64,000 bases of DNA from Methylomicrobium sp035916875 (GTDB lineage: Bacteria > Pseudomonadota > Gammaproteobacteria > Methylococcales > Methylomonadaceae), in NCBI RefSeq assembly GCF_035916875.1, contig NZ_JAXUHN010000070.1, positions 1-64,000 of the forward strand, read 5' to 3'. The notes below the pieces were generated by a model. It made no database searches and was not told the origin of the DNA. It was given only the letters and a program-made list of their open reading frames with translations. The position numbers were made by a program, and so were the translations under genes. Shown in pieces: positions 61,378-64,000 of the stretch. Every line of letters begins with the position of its first letter. The first letter of the stretch is position 1.

Positions 61378-61609
61378 ACGGATTACACTATCCTGCAAAC
61401 TGAGACCTTTGCGAAATGGCATGCTTCGCTGCGTGACTTGCGTGCTAAATCGCCATTTCCAGACGCATCGATGTAGGCGCCTGCTACCGGATTTATTTTG
61501 TGTTGAGTAACCGGATGGTTTTAGTTCTGCTGAGGCCGGCGGCGACAAATCAACTCAGGATGCCGACATTAAGCGGGCAATCAAATTGTCTCAGGAGATT
61601 GAAACATGA
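61378..61609 (+). pseudogene. HigB/RelE-like toxin pseudogene
   Basis: Remains of a toxin of the addiction-module killer type. The start codon has become ACG (61378), followed by DYTILQTETFAKWHASLRDL. A frameshift leads into AISRRID; an internal segment is missing, then VGACYRIYFVLSNRMVLVLL follows, and a second frameshift gives GGDKSTQDADIKRAIKLSQE and IET before TGA. That stop overlaps the antitoxin ATG (ATGA), as in intact pairs. At least four lesions make it inactive. Confidence 0.8.
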
Positions 61610-61890
61610 AAGAAAAATTATTGCCTTTCGATATGGTCGCCATGCTCGATAGCGACGAATCGATCAGTGAATATCTTTCCCAAGTGTTGGCGGATGGCGA
61701 CAGCGATGAACTGATTCGCGCCTTGGGTTATATCGCCAAAACCAAGGGCATGGCAAAAGTTGCCGATGCGTCCGGACTTGGCCGGGAAAGCCTTTACAAG
61801 GCGCTGGCGCCGGGGGCAAAGCCGCGTTTCGATACAGTGCTGAAAGTGGTGCGGGCGTTAGGCATCAAGCTGCGCGCGGAGCCGGCTTGA
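61606..61890 (+). CDS. Addiction-module antitoxin (HigA-like), orphaned
   Basis: A 94-residue intact antitoxin of the putative addiction-module antidote family. Residues about 1-35 include FDMVAMLDSDESISEYLSQV; the helix-turn-helix follows (GMAKVADASGLGRESLYKAL) and then the conserved FDTVLKVVRALGIKL. Its usual partner is the RelE-like toxin encoded just upstream, here a pseudogene. It could persist as a repressor of its own promoter or as an anti-toxin against related toxins elsewhere. It sits between receptor 3 and fecR copy 4 on the opposite strand. Confidence 0.88.
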   Translation: MKEKLLPFDMVAMLDSDESISEYLSQVLADGDSDELIRALGYIAKTKGMAKVADASGLGRESLYKALAPGAKPRFDTVLKVVRALGIKLRAEPA

Positions 61891-61895
61891 TCGGC

Positions 61896-62864
61896 TCATC
61901 TGGCCGACAGCAGCACCAGTCCGCCCGGCAGCTTGCGGACGCTGACCGGCAAACTCTGTTCGATGCTGGCAAGCGCCACGTCGGTGTCGGCGATGCCGAA
62001 GACGCCGGTGATCGGCAGCTTTTCAATCGCGGCGCTGATGATCAGGAGTTTACCGGGACGGTAGCGGTCCAGTTCGGCGACGACCTCGGCCAGCGGCCTG
62101 TCCTGAAACACCATGCGCCGGCGATGCCAGGCGGCGGCGCGTTGCAGGTCGATGCGGCCGGCGGGCTCCAGGCGGTCGCCGTTGAATTGCAGGCGTTCCC
62201 CTTCTACAAGTCTGCCCTTGACTGCTCCGCTGCGGTTGGTGACCTTAACCGCATGTTCGAACACGGTCACAAAGGCCGTTTCGCCCTCGCGTTTGACGTC
62301 GAAGGCCGTGCCCAGTGCCTGCACCTGGCCGGCTTCGGTCTGGACGATGAACGGCCGGCCGGGGTTGGCAGCAACGGTGAAGAAGGCCTCGCCGCTGTGC
62401 AGGGTGACGAGCCGACGCTCTGGCGAATAATCCACCGACACCGCGCTGGCGGTGTTCAACAGCAAGGTCGACCCGTCTTCCAGCGCTACCTGCCGTTGCT
62501 GTCCGGTAGCGGAACGGTAATCGGCCAGATAACTGTCGAACTCCGGGTCAATCAGGCCGACCAACAGCAGCACCGAAGCGGCCAAGGCCAGTCCGGTTCG
62601 CCAATGATGCTGTTTGGGACGGAGCGGCCGGATTTTTTGGGGTGGCGCTGCGGTGTCGGTGCCTAGATCATCCAGGCTCACGCCGTCCAGGCCGTTCCAG
62701 AAATCGTTCACCGCGCGCCAGGCGGCGGCATTTTCCGCGCTTTGCGTCAGCCAGTTCTCGAAGGCGAGCCGTTGCGCTTCGCTGAGCCGGTCTGAGCTCA
62801 GTTGGGCCTGCCATTCCATGGCTTCGCGTTCGGCGGCGTTTTGTTCAGGTTGAGATAGTGTCAT
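61896..62864 (-). CDS. FecR-type anti-sigma/transducer protein (copy 4)
   Basis: A 322-residue FecR homologue. N-terminal domain: FENWLTQSAENAAAWRAVNDFW. One membrane helix: TGLALAASVLLLVGLID (about 88-104). Periplasmic domain: GQQRQVALEDGSTLLLNTAS, GEAFFTVAANPGRPFIVQTE and VQALGTAFDV. C-terminal domain: MVFQDRPLAEVVAELDRYRPG. It lies 165 bp downstream of fecI copy 4 and is predicted to serve receptor 3. Its stop is 5 bp from the convergent antitoxin stop, so a small insertion has separated it from the receptor. Confidence 0.92.
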   Translation of the reverse strand: MTLSQPEQNAAEREAMEWQAQLSSDRLSEAQRLAFENWLTQSAENAAAWRAVNDFWNGLDGVSLDDLGTDTAAPPQKIRPLRPKQHHWRTGLALAASVLLLVGLIDPEFDSYLADYRSATGQQRQVALEDGSTLLLNTASAVSVDYSPERRLVTLHSGEAFFTVAANPGRPFIVQTEAGQVQALGTAFDVKREGETAFVTVFEHAVKVTNRSGAVKGRLVEGERLQFNGDRLEPAGRIDLQRAAAWHRRRMVFQDRPLAEVVAELDRYRPGKLLIISAAIEKLPITGVFGIADTDVALASIEQSLPVSVRKLPGGLVLLSAR

Positions 62865-63029
62865 GAACGGGGATTATAGCTGAATCATCGGGCGGCCAAT
62901 ATCTTCCTGATATTGGGCCCAAACCAAAGGGAAAAGGAAACTACATTTGACCGGCTTAGACGTCACAGCCCCGCCTAAGCATCCATACCGCCTTAGCGCA
63001 CGGCCTAAATTTTTTTGAATGCGCGGCAA

Positions 63030-63554
63030 TCAATGGTCTTCCGCTTCGAGTTCCCGCATGCGCCGCCGGCAATGCTCCATTGCTTTGACGATGTGTTTCA
63101 GCACGGTGTTTTCGGCAATGCCCAACTCGCTCATGATTTGCGAATAAGGATAGTGTTTAAATTTATGCAGAATGAACACCTCGCGGCAACGCGGCGGCAG
63201 TTCGGAAATGGCGAGACGCAGATGGACAAGCTGCTGCCGGCCGTATAATTGCCGCTCCAGGCCTGGCGCGGCATCGGCATGGTCCTGCAATTCTTCTTCG
63301 TCGGCATGTCGGGCCTGCTCGCGCTGCACCTTGCGCTGGTGATCGATGGCCAGATTGCCGACGACCTTATACATAAACGCCTTGGGATTGTCGATGCGCT
63401 GGCTGGATTCGAATTGCGTCAGCCGAAAAAACGCATCCTGCAAGATGTCGGCGGCGACTTCCGGGCAATTGACGCGGTTGACCAGGAAACCGGTCAGTTC
63501 GTCGCGGTGTTGCTCGAGCAGTAGAGTAGTAAAGTCTGGCGTGAATTTGAACAT
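63030..63554 (-). CDS. ECF sigma factor, FecI type (copy 4)
   Basis: A 174-residue sigma factor from ATG 63554. Region 2: CPEVAADILQDAFFRLTQFE and NPKAFMYKVVGNLAIDHQRK. Region 4: LPPRCREVFILHKFKHYPYSQIMSELGIAENTVLKHI. The fecR gene follows after 165 bp and receptor 3 after the toxin-antitoxin remnant. An operator-like 14-mer lies 307 bp upstream. The 13-codon upstream extension is unlikely to be used. Confidence 0.92.
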   Translation of the reverse strand: MFKFTPDFTTLLLEQHRDELTGFLVNRVNCPEVAADILQDAFFRLTQFESSQRIDNPKAFMYKVVGNLAIDHQRKVQREQARHADEEELQDHADAAPGLERQLYGRQQLVHLRLAISELPPRCREVFILHKFKHYPYSQIMSELGIAENTVLKHIVKAMEHCRRRMRELEAEDH

Positions 63555-63593
63555 GAATGATACTTCGGTCTGGGTTCGGCAAAATAAAGTCAA

Positions 63594-64000
63594 TATTCAT
63601 GCCAATACCGGCGGCAAACCCGAATGAGGCCGTTAGCCGATCAATCCGGGCGTGACCGTTTGCCTTGGGAGTTAAGAAACATGTTTTTAACTCCTCGGTA
63701 TGCGATTACTTATGAAACGTTTGAAGGTGCATGGTCCTGTGTCCATTTCGCTTCGGTAGGTCGGGGTTTGTAACCCCGGCTTAAACGTTTCAAGCCACTT
63801 TGCAGTTTCAAAGCGTTGCGGGCGGGTTTGCAAAACCTGCCCGGCGGCAATCATTGAACTGTGTCATATCACGCATCTTGTGTGTTATCTGATCCAATTT
63901 CGATGCGTTCGGGCCCATACAGAGTGTCCTCAAACAGACGCGGCAGCGCGCCGGATTTGCCGATAAAGTTAGGATGGCGTGTTCAACAGCAACTTAAAAA
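63594..64000. repeat. Right-end intergenic region with hairpins and an operator-like site
   Basis: No gene. Contents: hairpin GGAGTTAA/TTAACTCC (63668-63694), REP-like hairpins at 63762-63778 (CGGGGTT/AACCCCG) and 63820-63842 (GGGCGGGTTT with one wobble), and the operator-like GTGTCATATCACGC at 63861-63874. Confidence 0.5.

Overview
The window looks like a chromosomal segment of a gammaproteobacterial methanotroph (Methylococcales-like). No methane monooxygenase or rRNA gene is present, so this is an inference. It rests on an haoA-haoB pair (an octaheme hydroxylamine oxidoreductase-like cytochrome with its usual methanotroph partner), NhaD, the MetR/MetE pair, and a dense set of FecI/FecR/TonB-receptor genes. 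No tRNA, rRNA, CRISPR array, intact insertion sequence or integrase was seen.

Layout. 0-8.5 kb: an isolated GH19 endolysin-like gene, a multicopper oxidase, haoAB, then about 1.9 kb without a recognisable gene that holds hairpin repeats and an orphan terminator. 8.5-12.1 kb: a lipoprotein phosphoesterase, a DCC-family protein and a ferric-reductase-like flavocytochrome. 12.2-24.8 kb, mostly minus strand: a divergent SelO-like protein, an esterase, a CPA2 antiporter, an inorganic pyrophosphatase, then a probable operon of porin, ApbE, a truncated KdpD-type kinase, a KdpE-type regulator, a 67-residue protein and a PepSY-like protein, followed by NhaD. 25.4-33.2 kb: a cobalamin riboswitch upstream of class Ia nrdA-nrdB, then metR and metE. 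This groups B12-independent replacements for two B12-linked reactions.

33.2-64 kb is a metal-uptake region. It has a dead TonB-dependent receptor split by a MITE-like insert, and a BNR-repeat/TlpA-like pair. It has three intact fecI-fecR pairs with three intact TonB-dependent receptors, two PepSY transmembrane proteins, a tonB-exbB-exbD operon and an RND tripartite exporter operon. There are also several wrecks: a fused fecI/fecR scar, an exbD 3' relic, a fecI lacking sigma region 4, and a toxin pseudogene beside an intact antitoxin.

Two recurring signals tie this region together. The first is a promoter-like motif: an A/T block, then roughly SRGGTRGG, 16 nt, then CGTC. It precedes all three intact receptors, one PepSY protein, tonB, the RND operon, the BNR/TlpA pair and an exbD relic. 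The second is a 14-bp imperfect palindrome close to GTGTCATATGACAC, found upstream of every fecI copy or relic and of tonB. I read this as one FecI-class regulon built by repeated duplication of a divergent module and then pruned by deletion. All motifs were found by eye and need a computed scan.
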